Positions 55,429 to 64,000 of a DNA stretch of 64,000 bases are shown one piece after another. The stretch covers positions 1 through 64,000 of the forward strand of contig CALLJS010000014.1 of the NCBI GenBank assembly GCA_938050045.1, given 5' to 3'. Each line of letters opens with the position of its first letter. The first letter of the stretch is position 1. A program made the translations under genes and the position numbers. Under the pieces are notes generated by a model. That model was not told where the DNA came from. It worked only from the letters and a program-made list of their open reading frames with translations, and did no database searches. The stretch is from an uncultured Sphingomonadaceae bacterium (GTDB lineage Bacteria > Pseudomonadota > Alphaproteobacteria > Sphingomonadales > Sphingomonadaceae).

Positions 55429-55773
55429 TCAATCATTAAGAGCCAAAATTCGGATGAGGCGTTGTTCATCAGAGACGTTCAACTCAATTAACCATAAATC
55501 AGGGTCTCTTTGAACCAATTTAGCCATATAATTAGAAAAAAACTCTTTATTATCAATATCTTCTAATACTCTTTCCTCCCACTGCGATGGGCCATTAAAC
55601 ATAGGGGTTTTGGCATAGAATCGTTGGAATTCTCCCCTTATGAAGGCGTTAATAAATATCTCGCCCGATGTTACATCTCCTTTGCGAATCACCATCGCGC
55701 TATCGCCAAATTCATTGGCCGCCCGAATTAACGCGCTCACTTGAAATTCACTGGTAAGACGAGGCTCTATCAT
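55429..55773 (-). CDS. DUF1491-family protein
   Basis: The 114-residue cytoplasmic protein matches the alphaproteobacterial DUF1491 family: MIEPRLTSEFQVSALIRAANEFGDSAMVIRKGDVTSGEIFINAF, then a Trp-containing middle (QWEERV) and RDPDLWLIELNV near the end. Function unknown. It lies leftward in a run with ptsN and hpf but with spacers of over 100 bases, so it is probably transcribed on its own. Confidence 0.78.
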   Translation of the reverse strand: MIEPRLTSEFQVSALIRAANEFGDSAMVIRKGDVTSGEIFINAFIRGEFQRFYAKTPMFNGPSQWEERVLEDIDNKEFFSNYMAKLVQRDPDLWLIELNVSDEQRLIRILALND

Positions 55774-55897
55774 AATATGCCCAATAATTTAATGATATGA
55801 TGCGGTCGCCGCTCGATCATGCGCTCATAGCTTTATAAGGATCGTGAGGCTTAATGAACATGGAGCTTAATAGGATATTAATAGTGGTTACGGGGCT

Positions 55898-56365
55898 TTA
55901 GGCGGCGTTAAGCTCGCTATTCATCGATAATAATGCAAAAATCGAATCGGCATTGTCGGTACCGCGCAGTTGCGCACAGCTTTTTTCATCGCGCAATAAA
56001 CGCGACACTTCTGCCAGAGCATGGAGATGCGCAGCACCATTATTAACTGGCGAAATAAGGGCGAAGATAAGATCAACCGATTCATCATCGATGGCATTAT
56101 AATCTATGGCTTTGTTCAAAGATAAAAAAACACCCATAGGCCGCTCGATTCCTGATATTTTGCAATGCGGAATAGCAATGCCCCTACCAAAACCTGTGGA
56201 CCCCAGATTTTCGCGCTCTTGCATAGCGTCCAACACTTCGGCCGAGGCCAAACCATATATTTCAGAAGATAGGGATGCTATTTTTTCTAAAATATCATAT
56301 TTTTTTACGATATTTTGTTTGCAAGCAATAGCTTGACTGTCGATGTGGCAATTAACTTTCAACAT
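55898..56365 (-). CDS. ptsN: PTS IIA-like nitrogen-regulatory protein EIIA-Ntr
   Basis: Phosphocarrier of the nitrogen PTS, which regulates potassium transport and stress responses in proteobacteria. The track ORF runs far upstream into the spacer. The family N-terminus begins at MLKVNCHIDSQAI (56365), preceded by GAAGGTTATAT, giving 155 residues. The phosphorylated His is H67 in GFGRGIAIPHCK. The SVDLIFALISPVNNGAAHLHALAEVSRLLRDE segment is also typical. Next to hpf (92-base gap), the conserved rpoN-hpf-ptsN order, though rpoN is not seen here. Confidence 0.93.
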   Translation of the reverse strand: MLKVNCHIDSQAIACKQNIVKKYDILEKIASLSSEIYGLASAEVLDAMQERENLGSTGFGRGIAIPHCKISGIERPMGVFLSLNKAIDYNAIDDESVDLIFALISPVNNGAAHLHALAEVSRLLRDEKSCAQLRGTDNADSIFALLSMNSELNAA

Positions 56366-56456
56366 ATATAACCTTCTAACCCCCAATAACACGTGAGGTG
56401 AACCAATATTCAGAATATAATATATTATCTGATAGATTATTCGTAATGGCCGAGTT

Positions 56457-57026
56457 CTAAGATGTGGGTTCCACCCATCCGATCGTGCCATCTTCGCGCC
56501 TGTAAACCATATTATGGCGTCCAGTTCCAGTGTTTTTGAAAAAAAGTGCATTTGTATTGCGCAAATCCATCATCATCACCGCATCTGAAACACTCGATTC
56601 TGGAATATCAATCTTTGTTTCGGCGATAATTACAGGCGCATCACCAGAATCTGGCGCATTATCTTCATCGGGTGCGCTAAAAATCGTATAGGCGGCTTCT
56701 TCTTCTTTTAGTGCATGCGCAGCTTGTGCATGATGATCGTGCAAACGGCGCATATAGCGGCGTAATTGTTTTTCTATCTTATCCGCAGCACCATCAAAAG
56801 ATTGATGCGCATCATTGGCATCAGCGCGCCCTTTTAGCACGACGCCTTGCATCACATGCGCGACAATATCACAGGAAAATTTATCATGCGGGGCCTTACC
56901 AAATGTAACATGCGCAGAAATTGCTCTAGAAAAATATTTATCTGCAATAGCGGCTAGCCTATCTTGAACATGGGTTTGCAATGCTTCGCCCGTTTCCATT
57001 TGATGTCCTGATACCCGTACGTCCAT
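56457..57026 (-). CDS. hpf: Long-form ribosome hibernation promoting factor
   Basis: HPF dimerises 70S ribosomes in stationary phase. The N-terminal S30AE domain spans about 1-105 (MDVRVSGHQMETGEALQTHVQDRLAAIADKYF, CDIVAHVMQGVVLKGRADANDAHQSFDGAADKIEKQLRRYMRRL). An acidic linker is followed by the long-form dimerisation domain DAVMMMDLRNTNALFFKNTGTGRHNMVYRREDGTIGWVEP. The 189 residues and strong ribosome site AAAAGGAGAAT are normal for the long HPF. Confidence 0.94.
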   Translation of the reverse strand: MDVRVSGHQMETGEALQTHVQDRLAAIADKYFSRAISAHVTFGKAPHDKFSCDIVAHVMQGVVLKGRADANDAHQSFDGAADKIEKQLRRYMRRLHDHHAQAAHALKEEEAAYTIFSAPDEDNAPDSGDAPVIIAETKIDIPESSVSDAVMMMDLRNTNALFFKNTGTGRHNMVYRREDGTIGWVEPTS

Positions 57027-57103
57027 ATATATTCTCCTTTTGGTTGATATGGTGATAAACCTTGCTGAGGGTTAACGCATTAATTTGCGGCGATGATATA
57101 AGC

Positions 57104-57796
57104 CTAAGATTGCCAAACTGGATTCGCTATTGTCGCCATGAATTTTTCATGCTGCTCGCGTTCATCTGATGAAATTTCAAAATGCCGTATATCTCTTAAC
57201 GGTTTTGATTCATTTTTTTGAACATCGGCTTCTTTCTCTTCCTTTGCTTGAGCTTTGATTTCAGGAGTCAACCCCAGACCAATTTGGCGACCGCCGGTTA
57301 ATTCTATGTAAAGCTGCGCCAATAATTCTGCATCGAGCAATGCACCATGTTTGACTCTATGGCTTCTATCTATACCATAGCGCGAACAAAGCGCGTCCAA
57401 AGATAATTTAGCACCAGGATGAAGCTTTTTAGCCATAGCCAAAGTATCCACCATCCGATCCATAGAAATAGGGGGTAATTCACAGCGCATAAGCTCTGCG
57501 TTGAGAAAACCAAAATCGAACGATGCATTATGGGCTATCAAATTACTATCTTGAATAAATTCCAGCAATTCCGCTGCTTTTTCAGAGAATAATGGTTTTT
57601 CCGATAAAAATTTTTCTGAGAGGCCATGCACCTGTTCAGCTTGGACGGGCATATTGCGCTGTGGGTTATAATAGCAATGATAGCTATTGCCCGTCGCTAC
57701 ACGATCAATCATTTCAATACAGCCCATTTCCACCATTCTATCGCCAGAATGCGGGTCAAATCCCGTGGTTTCTGTATCAAATATAATCTCTCTCAT
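57104..57796 (-). CDS. dnaQ: DNA polymerase III epsilon subunit (proofreading exonuclease)
   Basis: 3'-5' proofreading exonuclease of the replicative polymerase. ExoI motif is IIFDTETTGFDPHSGDRMVEMG, ExoII is LIAHNASFDFGFLNAEL, and ExoIII is HRVKHGALLDAELLAQLY, all with their metal ligands. The 230 residues end in a charged tail that would bind the polymerase subunit. It is part of the leftward origin-proximal cluster dnaQ-coaE-aroE-maf-ppsR also seen in Caulobacter. Confidence 0.95.
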   Translation of the reverse strand: MREIIFDTETTGFDPHSGDRMVEMGCIEMIDRVATGNSYHCYYNPQRNMPVQAEQVHGLSEKFLSEKPLFSEKAAELLEFIQDSNLIAHNASFDFGFLNAELMRCELPPISMDRMVDTLAMAKKLHPGAKLSLDALCSRYGIDRSHRVKHGALLDAELLAQLYIELTGGRQIGLGLTPEIKAQAKEEKEADVQKNESKPLRDIRHFEISSDEREQHEKFMATIANPVWQS

Positions 57797-57824
57797 AGTT
57801 TAATATATCGGCTTATATTTAGAA

Positions 57825-58445
57825 TTAAGCAAGGTTTTGGCGTAAATTTTTTATGATATTTTTAATCTGCATCCGCATATCATCCAATGGTTTGGCGCTG
57901 TCGATTATATAATCAGCTTTCTCTCTCTTTATCGCATCGGGTGTTTGGATGGATAAGATATGATCGAATTTTTCCGCGCTCATATTGGGACGTGAAAGCG
58001 CACGTTCGCGCTGAATCTCTGATGGTGCCGATACCACCACCACCTTATCAACATTTTTTTCGCCGCCCTTTTCAAACAAAAGCGGTATATCAAATATCAA
58101 TATATCATCCGCTTTATGTTCCGCCATAAAATCACTGCGCAGCTTAGCCACCATCGGATGCAATATCGATTCCAACCGTTTCAAATTATCTGGATTACCC
58201 AAGACATATTGCGATAATTTTTGCCGATCTACTCCGCTCTCATCGCAAGTCCCAGCAAAAGCAGACTCTATGGCATCGGCCGCCGCACCGTTGGGATAAT
58301 CGCCTTTTGGGCCTTGCAAGATATGGACGGCAGCATCCGCATCAAATATCGCTATCCCCGCATCTTGGAACATAGCAGCAGCCGTTGATTTTCCCATCGC
58401 AATAGAACCTGTGAGAGCAACAATGAGCGGTCTTTTTTCATTCAT
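57825..58445 (-). CDS. coaE: Dephospho-CoA kinase
   Basis: Last step of CoA biosynthesis, phosphorylating the ribose 3' hydroxyl of dephospho-CoA. The P-loop is ALTGSIAMGKSTAAAMF; DADAAVH, LESILHPMV and DIPLLFEKGGEK are the family signatures. The 206 residues are complete. Its ATG overlaps the aroE stop by 4 bases. Confidence 0.95.
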   Translation of the reverse strand: MNEKRPLIVALTGSIAMGKSTAAAMFQDAGIAIFDADAAVHILQGPKGDYPNGAAADAIESAFAGTCDESGVDRQKLSQYVLGNPDNLKRLESILHPMVAKLRSDFMAEHKADDILIFDIPLLFEKGGEKNVDKVVVVSAPSEIQRERALSRPNMSAEKFDHILSIQTPDAIKREKADYIIDSAKPLDDMRMQIKNIIKNLRQNLA

Positions 58446-59251
58446 AAGACGCTCACCAATGCAGCGCGCAGCTCATCCTCGCAATCCGGCGGAGGCGGGG
58501 CCCCAAAAAATAGCTCAAAAGCAATGGCTGCCTGCCCGATTAGCATATCCAAACCATCAATCGCCAATAATTGGCGGGCTCTTGCTTGTTTCAATAGCTC
58601 GGTTTTTAATGGCGTATAGACAATATCATAGACAATCGCACCGTCGGGTAACGGCGTTAAATCAATCTCTAATGGCTCTTGACCAACCATCCCTAAAGGA
58701 CTGCTGTTCACTAATAAATCAGCGTCAGGTAGGGCTGCATCCATCGGCAATATCTCACCTTTAAGGCCAAATTGCGCAAGCAGACCCATGGCTTTTAATG
58801 CATTGCGCGCCAAAATAGTGACCTTACCAATAGCCGCTTTTGAGAGCGCAAAAAGAATTGCCCGCGCCGCGCCGCCCGCGCCAATGATAATTGCATGTTT
58901 ACCGTTCCAATCATCTGCTGCAATCGGAGCATAAAAACCACCCGCATCGGTGTTCGTACCTGTTAATTGAGTGTCTTGGCGAAATACAGTATTCATTGCG
59001 CCGATAGTAGATTTCAAACCCCCAGGATCGGCGACCAAATCCATCATCGCAATTTTGTGCGGTAAGGTGATATTACAGCCGAGCCAATCTGCATCTTTGG
59101 CACGTATTTTAATATAGTCTGCTAATTGTGCGGGCTTTACATGATGGCTGTTATAGTGCGCATCAATGCGCAGTTTTTTGAGCCAAAAATTATGAATGAT
59201 CGGGGATTTGCTGTGCGCAATAGGATCGCCTATCACTTCGGCATATTTCAT
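58442..59251 (-). CDS. aroE: Shikimate dehydrogenase
   Basis: NADPH-dependent reduction of 3-dehydroshikimate in aromatic amino-acid synthesis. The start at MKYAEVIGDPIAHSKSPIIHNFW (59251) is used: its ATG overlaps the maf stop (ATGA), and the track's earlier Met lies inside maf. Substrate-site motifs are GDPIAHSKSPIIHN and NITLPHKIAM; the cofactor loop is IIGAGGAARAILFALSKA; the end carries GLDMLIGQAAIAFELFFG. The 269 residues are the standard length. Confidence 0.95.
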   Translation of the reverse strand: MKYAEVIGDPIAHSKSPIIHNFWLKKLRIDAHYNSHHVKPAQLADYIKIRAKDADWLGCNITLPHKIAMMDLVADPGGLKSTIGAMNTVFRQDTQLTGTNTDAGGFYAPIAADDWNGKHAIIIGAGGAARAILFALSKAAIGKVTILARNALKAMGLLAQFGLKGEILPMDAALPDADLLVNSSPLGMVGQEPLEIDLTPLPDGAIVYDIVYTPLKTELLKQARARQLLAIDGLDMLIGQAAIAFELFFGAPPPPDCEDELRAALVSVL

Positions 59252-59841
59252 GATTTTAATAACCCTCTTATCCGGCAATAATCCAATATTGCCAATAATG
59301 GCAGACCCATCACCGTAAATAAGCTGCCATCTATTTTACGAAAAAGCTGTGCGCCTTCATCCTCAATAGCATAACAACCCACATTATAACGCACCATATC
59401 CCAATGCTGAGCAATATAATCGCTTATAAATGCGTCGCTCAAAACCCGCATATCCATTTTTGCACTATCTATATGGCGCCACACAGCCTTTCCGCCTTCG
59501 CAAATTACCGCAGCACTAATAAGCCGATGTACCTTCCCCGACATTCGGCCTAATTGGGCAATAGCTTCTTCTGGACTTTGCGCCTTATCGAGCATTGTTC
59601 CATCATCAAGTGCCAATATTTGATCGCCGCCCAATACCAATATATCAGGGTTTTTCATCGATATTTTAAGGGCTTTTTGTTCGGCCAATGTATCGGCTAT
59701 CATCCGCGCATTAGCACCTTCTTGACGCATCGCACATTTAACGCTGTCTTCGTCAAACAAAGAAGGGTGAGCCATAACATCAACCCCAGCGCGTTTAAGC
59801 ATGGATAATCGGCTCTTGCTCTGAGAGGCAATTATCAACAT
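59248..59841 (-). CDS. maf: Maf-family nucleotide pyrophosphatase
   Basis: Maf proteins hydrolyse non-canonical nucleoside triphosphates (YhdE/YceF group). The signature SQSKSRLSMLKRAGV is at the N-terminus, followed by VLGGDQILALDDGTMLDKAQSPEEAIAQLGRMSGKVHRLISA and the C-terminal IDGSLFTVMGLPLLAIL. The 197 residues are typical. It abuts ppsR (no gap to that ORF's stop) and overlaps aroE. Confidence 0.93.
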   Translation of the reverse strand: MLIIASQSKSRLSMLKRAGVDVMAHPSLFDEDSVKCAMRQEGANARMIADTLAEQKALKISMKNPDILVLGGDQILALDDGTMLDKAQSPEEAIAQLGRMSGKVHRLISAAVICEGGKAVWRHIDSAKMDMRVLSDAFISDYIAQHWDMVRYNVGCYAIEDEGAQLFRKIDGSLFTVMGLPLLAILDYCRIRGLLKS

Positions 59842-60666
59842 TTAAGTTTTGCTCTCCTGCCATTCTTGGTAAAATTTACCAATAGCAGCCGCGCTTTCCT
59901 CTATCGAACGGCGCGTTACATCTATGACAGGCCATCCATTATCGGCAAAAATCCGACGTGCATAAGCTATTTCTTCTTTCACCTTATCAACATCTACATA
60001 ATCTGTTTCGGGCGTTTGATTCAATGATAATAAGCGATTACGCCTTACTTGTACAAGCCTATCGACGCTCGTCACCAAACCAACCACCATCGGATTTTTT
60101 AGAGCATAGAGCGATTCAGGGGGTGGAGATTCGGGCACCAGAGGAATATTGGCGGTTTTATAGCCGCGATTGGCAAGATAGATGCTTGTCGGTGTTTTTG
60201 AAGTGCGCGATACACCCGCTAATACAATATCGGCCGCCTCCCAATTCTCCCAACCAATACCATCATCATGCGCAATGGTAAATTGAATGGCATCAACTCG
60301 GGCAAAATAGGCTTCATCCATTAAATGTTGACGGCCAGGGCGTGATTTTGCTTCTTGCCCAAGCATGTTAGATAATGCATCGCTCACAGCGTCTAGGGCC
60401 GCTATCGATGGAAGGCCAAGCGATCGGCATTTAAGTTCGAGTTTTTGTCTGATGTCACCATTAACCAGTGTGAATAAAACCAAACCAGGGTTATTGCTCA
60501 CATCCTCTAAGATACGCTCTAAATGCGTTTCAGAACGAACCATCGGCCAAAAATGTTTGACAATATTTTCAGCACCATCAAATTGTACCAAAGCGGCTTT
60601 GGCCAAATTTTCTAATGTTTCACCAGTAGAGTCAGATAAGAGATGAAGATGATATTTTTGGGTCAT
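59842..60666 (-). CDS. ppsR: DUF299 kinase/pyrophosphorylase (PpsR/PDRP)
   Basis: Regulatory kinase-phosphotransferase controlling PEP synthase or pyruvate phosphate dikinase. The start is set at MTQKYHLHLLSDSTGETLENLAKAAL (60666), giving 274 residues, the family norm; the track's extra 25 residues lie in the intergenic region and resemble nothing. The P-loop-like GVSRTSKTPTSIYLANRGYKTANIPLVP is intact. This is the gene called RP001 in the Rickettsia/Caulobacter origin region (from memory), and its leftward orientation with hemE opposite matches that arrangement. Confidence 0.93.
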   Translation of the reverse strand: MTQKYHLHLLSDSTGETLENLAKAALVQFDGAENIVKHFWPMVRSETHLERILEDVSNNPGLVLFTLVNGDIRQKLELKCRSLGLPSIAALDAVSDALSNMLGQEAKSRPGRQHLMDEAYFARVDAIQFTIAHDDGIGWENWEAADIVLAGVSRTSKTPTSIYLANRGYKTANIPLVPESPPPESLYALKNPMVVGLVTSVDRLVQVRRNRLLSLNQTPETDYVDVDKVKEEIAYARRIFADNGWPVIDVTRRSIEESAAAIGKFYQEWQESKT

Positions 60667-60977
60667 AGGACTCTTTTGTGCATTGCTTGGGGATAAATCA
60701 AGGAAAGATCGGGGGATAATATAATTGCACCCACTAACCATGACTCAATCCGATAACATCCCACAAAGCTTCAACAAGCGTAAATCATTATCAACATGGT
60801 GAGGATAATTGGGATAAAATAATAGAATCGCGTAAAATATGACAATTTAGCGAGTCAATATGTTGGCATTTTTGGTAAAAGTCGATATTTGGTTTTTTAT
60901 CAACGTCCCATCATCTAACATCATCTTTATACTATAATATATGTTATAATTATGCTTCTCGAAATTTGAACTATCCT
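60667..60977. other. oriC: Predicted chromosomal replication origin (oriC)
   Basis: The spacer between leftward ppsR and rightward hemE, the location of the Caulobacter origin. It holds DnaA-box-like 9-mers against TTATCCACA: TTATCCCCA (60688-60696, minus), TTATCAACA (60788-60796, plus) and TTATCCTCA (60800-60808, minus), each one mismatch, and TTATCAACG (60897-60905), two mismatches. Four GANTC (CcrM-type) sites lie at 60669, 60742, 60825 and 60852. An AT-rich tract (60925-60955) could be the unwinding element. Flanking genes point away on both sides. No CtrA-type TTAA-N7-TTAA site is seen. Confidence 0.75.
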
Positions 60978-61997
60978 ATGACCATGAAAAAATTGCTTAA
61001 TGTCTTAAATGGCAATCAAGAAAGCCCCTTACCGATATGGCTTATGCGTCAAGCGGGTCGTTATTTGCCTGAATATAGGGCGTTACGCTCTGAAAAGGGT
61101 GGTTTTTTAGAATTGGTGCATGATAGCGCAGCAGCGGCAGAGGTTACATTACAACCGATTAAACGTTTTGGCTTTGATGGTATAATCCTATTCTCTGATA
61201 TTTTGGTCATTCCCCACGCTATGGGACAAGATCTTTGGTTTGTGGCGGGCGAAGGCCCTCGGCTTGCGCCAAAGCTCTCAGAAGCGAAATTAGAGGATTT
61301 AACGCCAGACCATTCGCGCCTCGATGATATTTATGAAACGGTGCGTTTGGTAAAATCACAAATGCCCGAAAATGCGACCTTCATGGGCTTTGCAGGAAGT
61401 CCATGGACCATTGCAACCTATATGGTCAATGGCCAAGGCAGCAAAGACCAAAATGAAACGCGGCGCTATGCCTATAATGATCCAGAGAATTTTCAAAAAT
61501 TAATAGATTCTATCATCGATATTAGCGTTCAATATTTATGTGGACAGATAGAGGCTGGCGTTGATGCGTTGCAATTATTCGATAGCTGGGCTGGATCATT
61601 ATCACCTGCGCAATTTGATCAATGGGTGATTGCCTCTAATAAAAATATTATAGAGCGCATAAAAGCAAGGCATCCCAATATTCCGATTATTGGTTTCCCA
61701 AAAGGTGCTGGCGGAAAGCTGATTAAATATGCACAGCAAGTTGGTGCCGACGCAATTGGTATTGATGAGGCCGTTGATCCGCATTGGGCGCATGAAAATC
61801 TGCCCAAAGATATGCCCGTTCAAGGTAATTTAGATCCGCTCGCGCTGGTTATGGGTGGCAATGCTATGGAGAGCGCGGTGCAAAATATTAAAGATGCTTT
61901 TCAAACGCGCCCGCATATTTTCAATCTGGGTCATGGTATCGTCCCCGATACGCCTATTGCACATGTTGAAAAGCTGATTACATTGATACGGGATTAA
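60978..61997 (+). CDS. hemE: Uroporphyrinogen decarboxylase
   Basis: Decarboxylates uroporphyrinogen III to coproporphyrinogen III in haem synthesis. The hallmark PIWLMRQAGRYLPEYRALR is at the N-terminus; FDGIILFSDILVIPHAMG, GFAGSPWTIATYMVNGQGSKD and LQLFDSWAGSLSP follow. The track begins at a TTG (60966); ATG 60978 (MTMKKLLNVL) gives 339 residues and is preferred, with no strong ribosome site. The gene borders the predicted origin and continues to hemJ after 18 bases. Confidence 0.95.
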   Translation: MTMKKLLNVLNGNQESPLPIWLMRQAGRYLPEYRALRSEKGGFLELVHDSAAAAEVTLQPIKRFGFDGIILFSDILVIPHAMGQDLWFVAGEGPRLAPKLSEAKLEDLTPDHSRLDDIYETVRLVKSQMPENATFMGFAGSPWTIATYMVNGQGSKDQNETRRYAYNDPENFQKLIDSIIDISVQYLCGQIEAGVDALQLFDSWAGSLSPAQFDQWVIASNKNIIERIKARHPNIPIIGFPKGAGGKLIKYAQQVGADAIGIDEAVDPHWAHENLPKDMPVQGNLDPLALVMGGNAMESAVQNIKDAFQTRPHIFNLGHGIVPDTPIAHVEKLITLIRD

Positions 61998-62015
61998 AAC
62001 AGAAATATAAAAATT

Positions 62016-62462
62016 ATGATTGAAATTTTATCTATGCTCTATCTTTGGTTAAAAACTGCTCATATCATCTTTGTTATATTTTGGATGGCAGGATTATTCA
62101 TGCTGCCGCGTTTTTTTATCTATCACCAAGAATGCGAAGTCGGCAGCGAAGAAGATGGCAAATGGATAGAGCGCGAGGCGCGTTTGCGCAAAATCATATT
62201 GACACCATCGCTTATCATTGTTTGGTTATTAGGGCTTGCTTTGGCCGCAACATTGGGGGCGACGGTCGCGGGTGGCTGGTTTGCTCTAAAAATATTGGCG
62301 GTATTGGGTTTGACCGCATATCATGGAATTATGGCGAGATATGCTAAAAAATTAGCGCGCGGTGAGCGGCCCTTTTCGGACAAAAAATTGCGCTTGCTCA
62401 ACGAAGTTCCAGGGGTAGCGGCTGCTATCATTGTAATTTTGGTGGTGGTGAAACCTTTTTAG
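62016..62462 (+). CDS. hemJ: Protoporphyrinogen oxidase HemJ
   Basis: Membrane protein of 148 residues with four helices that oxidises protoporphyrinogen IX to protoporphyrin IX. The family pattern is LYLWLKTAHIIFVIFWMAGLFMLPRFFIYHQEC near the N-terminus, with the conserved His and Arg; then GGWFALKILAVLGLTAYHGIMARYAKKL and LRLLNEVPGVAAAIIVILVVVKPF. It follows hemE by 18 bases, so both haem steps are likely co-expressed. The hemE-hemJ-rho order is common in alphaproteobacteria. Confidence 0.92.
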   Translation: MIEILSMLYLWLKTAHIIFVIFWMAGLFMLPRFFIYHQECEVGSEEDGKWIEREARLRKIILTPSLIIVWLLGLALAATLGATVAGGWFALKILAVLGLTAYHGIMARYAKKLARGERPFSDKKLRLLNEVPGVAAAIIVILVVVKPF

Positions 62463-62614
62463 TGAGATTCCTATTTTTCATAGTTTGACATAAAAATCTC
62501 TACTCTCTATACGGCTATTCATATTCTCGTCCTGAGATGTTTTGCTTTACATAAAGCACTAATAAATTTTCAAAACTTATTATTTTGGCTTTTTACGCTA
62601 CAAATGGATTTAAT

Positions 62615-63871
62615 ATGCATTTACAAGACCTTAAGAATAAAAAACCCGCTGAATTAGTTGCTATGGCAGAAGAATTAGGCATCGAAGGTGCATCAACATT
62701 GCGTAAGCAAGATTTGATGTTTGCGATCCTCAAAGAAATGGCCGAGGATGGCGAACAAATCATGGGTCTTGGCACGATCGAAGTATTGCCCGATAGTTTT
62801 GGTTTTTTACGCTCGCCCGAATCCAACTATTTAGCGGGCCCCGATGATATTTATGTATCACCTAACATGGTGCGCCAATATGGTTTGCGCACAGGGGATA
62901 CGGTCGAAGGTGAAATTCGTGAGCCGCGCGATGGCGAACGTTATTTTGCGCTGACCAAATTATTGAAGATTAATTTTGATGAACCCAATGTGGTGCGTCA
63001 ACGGGTTAATTTTGATAATCTGACGCCGCTCTATCCCGATGAGAAATTGAATCTCGACACGCTCGATCCGACAATTAAAGACAAATCGGCACGAGTCATC
63101 GACATTATATCACCGCAGGGAAAAGGCCAGCGCGCGCTTATAGTGGCGCCGCCGCGCACGGGTAAAACGGTATTGCTGCAAAATATTGCCAAAGCGATTA
63201 CCGATAATCATCCTGAGGTTTATCTGCTCGTTCTTCTTATCGATGAACGCCCCGAAGAGGTGACAGATATGCAGCGCAGTGTGAAGGGTGAAGTGGTAAG
63301 CTCTACCTTTGACGAACCTGCAACGCGCCATGTTCAAGTCGCTGAAATGGTTATTGAAAAAGCAAAACGCCTTGTTGAACATAAACATGATGTGGTGATA
63401 TTGCTCGATAGTATTACTCGCCTTGGACGCGCTTATAATACGGTTGTTCCATCCTCGGGCAAGGTTTTAACGGGGGGTGTGGATGCGAATGCTTTGCAGC
63501 GTCCCAAACGCTTTTTTGGTGCAGCGCGTAATGTAGAAGAAGGCGGCTCGCTCTCTATCATCGCAACCGCGCTTATTGATACAGGAAGCCGTATGGACGA
63601 AGTTATCTTTGAGGAGTTCAAAGGCACGGGCAATAGTGAAATCGTACTGGATCGTAAGGTTGCAGATAAGCGTATCTTCCCAGCGCTTGATGTTGGTAAA
63701 TCGGGTACGCGCAAAGAAGAATTATTGGTCGAACAGCAAACATTGTCGAAAATGTGGGTGCTGCGCCGTATATTGATGCAAATGGGTACTATCGACGCGA
63801 TGGAATTTTTGCTTGATAAGATGAAAGATAGCAAAACCAACGAAGATTTCTTTGACAGTATGAACCAATAA
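62615..63871 (+). CDS. rho: Transcription termination factor Rho
   Basis: Hexameric RNA-DNA helicase that terminates transcription. The start at [25 protein letters not shown] (62615) gives 418 residues, almost the E. coli length; the track's TTG start is less likely. The RNA-binding cold-shock-like domain includes [35 protein letters not shown]. The Walker A loop is [14 protein letters not shown], Walker B is [17 protein letters not shown], and the Q/R-loop region has [27 protein letters not shown] leader of about 150 bases follows hemJ without a clear terminator. Confidence 0.97.
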   Translation: MHLQDLKNKKPAELVAMAEELGIEGASTLRKQDLMFAILKEMAEDGEQIMGLGTIEVLPDSFGFLRSPESNYLAGPDDIYVSPNMVRQYGLRTGDTVEGEIREPRDGERYFALTKLLKINFDEPNVVRQRVNFDNLTPLYPDEKLNLDTLDPTIKDKSARVIDIISPQGKGQRALIVAPPRTGKTVLLQNIAKAITDNHPEVYLLVLLIDERPEEVTDMQRSVKGEVVSSTFDEPATRHVQVAEMVIEKAKRLVEHKHDVVILLDSITRLGRAYNTVVPSSGKVLTGGVDANALQRPKRFFGAARNVEEGGSLSIIATALIDTGSRMDEVIFEEFKGTGNSEIVLDRKVADKRIFPALDVGKSGTRKEELLVEQQTLSKMWVLRRILMQMGTIDAMEFLLDKMKDSKTNEDFFDSMNQ

Positions 63872-63899
63872 GCATGAACCAGTAATTTGGGATTTTTAT

Positions 63900-64000
63900 A
63901 TGTTTGAGATTTTATCACAGGCTGCTGGTGGACTGGGTTCTCCCGCTGAAATGTGGGACGCTATAGTCTATGATTTTAGCAATTTAGGCGCACCTGGCGC
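63900..64000 (+). CDS. Start of an unidentified gene, cut by window end
   Basis: An ATG at 63900 opens a frame MFEILSQAAGGLGSPAEMWDAIVYDFSNLGAPG that runs off the window. It begins 28 bases after the rho stop in the same direction. Only 33 residues are visible; the family is not recognised, and it does not look like the start of MnmE, which often follows rho in related genomes. Too short for the ORF track. Confidence 0.45.
   Translation, partial: MFEILSQAAGGLGSPAEMWDAIVYDFSNLGAPG

Overview
The window reads as a chromosomal segment of a low-GC alphaproteobacterium, most likely a sphingomonad (Sphingomonadales, Sphingorhabdus-like). The basis is mixed. A TonB receptor ends in an aromatic-rich KFSF tail, and there are COQ4- and COQ9-family ubiquinone genes, a ubiquinol-cytochrome c chaperone, MmcB behind an alphaproteobacterial LexA box (GTTC-N7-GTTC), and the RP001-like/hemE gene order that surrounds the Caulobacter origin. 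Genus assignment is inference. I see no rRNA, tRNA or CRISPR array.

Layout. 1-4.2 kb: rarD (cut by the window edge), ygfZ, tag, a CMD-family peroxidase-like gene and a threonine synthase. 4.2-9.8 kb: a large TonB-dependent receptor with its own terminator and an upstream palindrome, an RlpA-like protein, a fatty-acid/sterol hydroxylase and an AraC regulator. 9.8-16.8 kb: gyrB, an acyl-CoA ligase, a REP-like repeat, and the operon xseB-ispA-coaD with an HNH nuclease gene at its end. 17-24.5 kb: envelope proteins, purL, COQ4, nitroreductase, DUF418 and an Hpt protein. 24.7-29.3 kb: the yfgM-bamB-der cluster and panB. 29.3-34.7 kb: a membrane protein/XRE pair behind an elaborate inverted repeat, a GH5 cellulase-like lipoprotein, a GDPD lipoprotein, an ArsC-like protein and an acyltransferase.

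35-39.2 kb is the accessory region and the most unusual part. It holds a truncated purT with a nonsense codon, a PrrC/RloC-like ATPase with a CPFC hook and a candidate R-x3-E...H anticodon-nuclease triad but no AUG/GUG/UUG start for its conserved N-terminus, a relic of a TraG/VirD4 coupling protein absent from the ORF track, and a broken XRE-ImmA/IrrE gene. I interpret this as a decayed integrated conjugative element that kept one defence-like cargo gene.

39.3-60.7 kb returns to core genes: photolyase, bamE, cytochrome bc1 chaperone, DUF177, a TVP38-flavoprotein fusion, ssb, feoAB, COQ9, a DUF3604-PPIase-HupE operon, mmcB, sleB, ptsN and hpf. It ends in the conserved leftward run dnaQ-coaE-aroE-maf-ppsR. 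60.7-61.0 kb, between ppsR and the rightward hemE-hemJ-rho genes, is very probably the chromosomal replication origin: DnaA-box-like 9-mers, four GANTC sites and an AT-rich tract lie in the intergenic position of the Caulobacter origin, and the genes point away from it on both sides.
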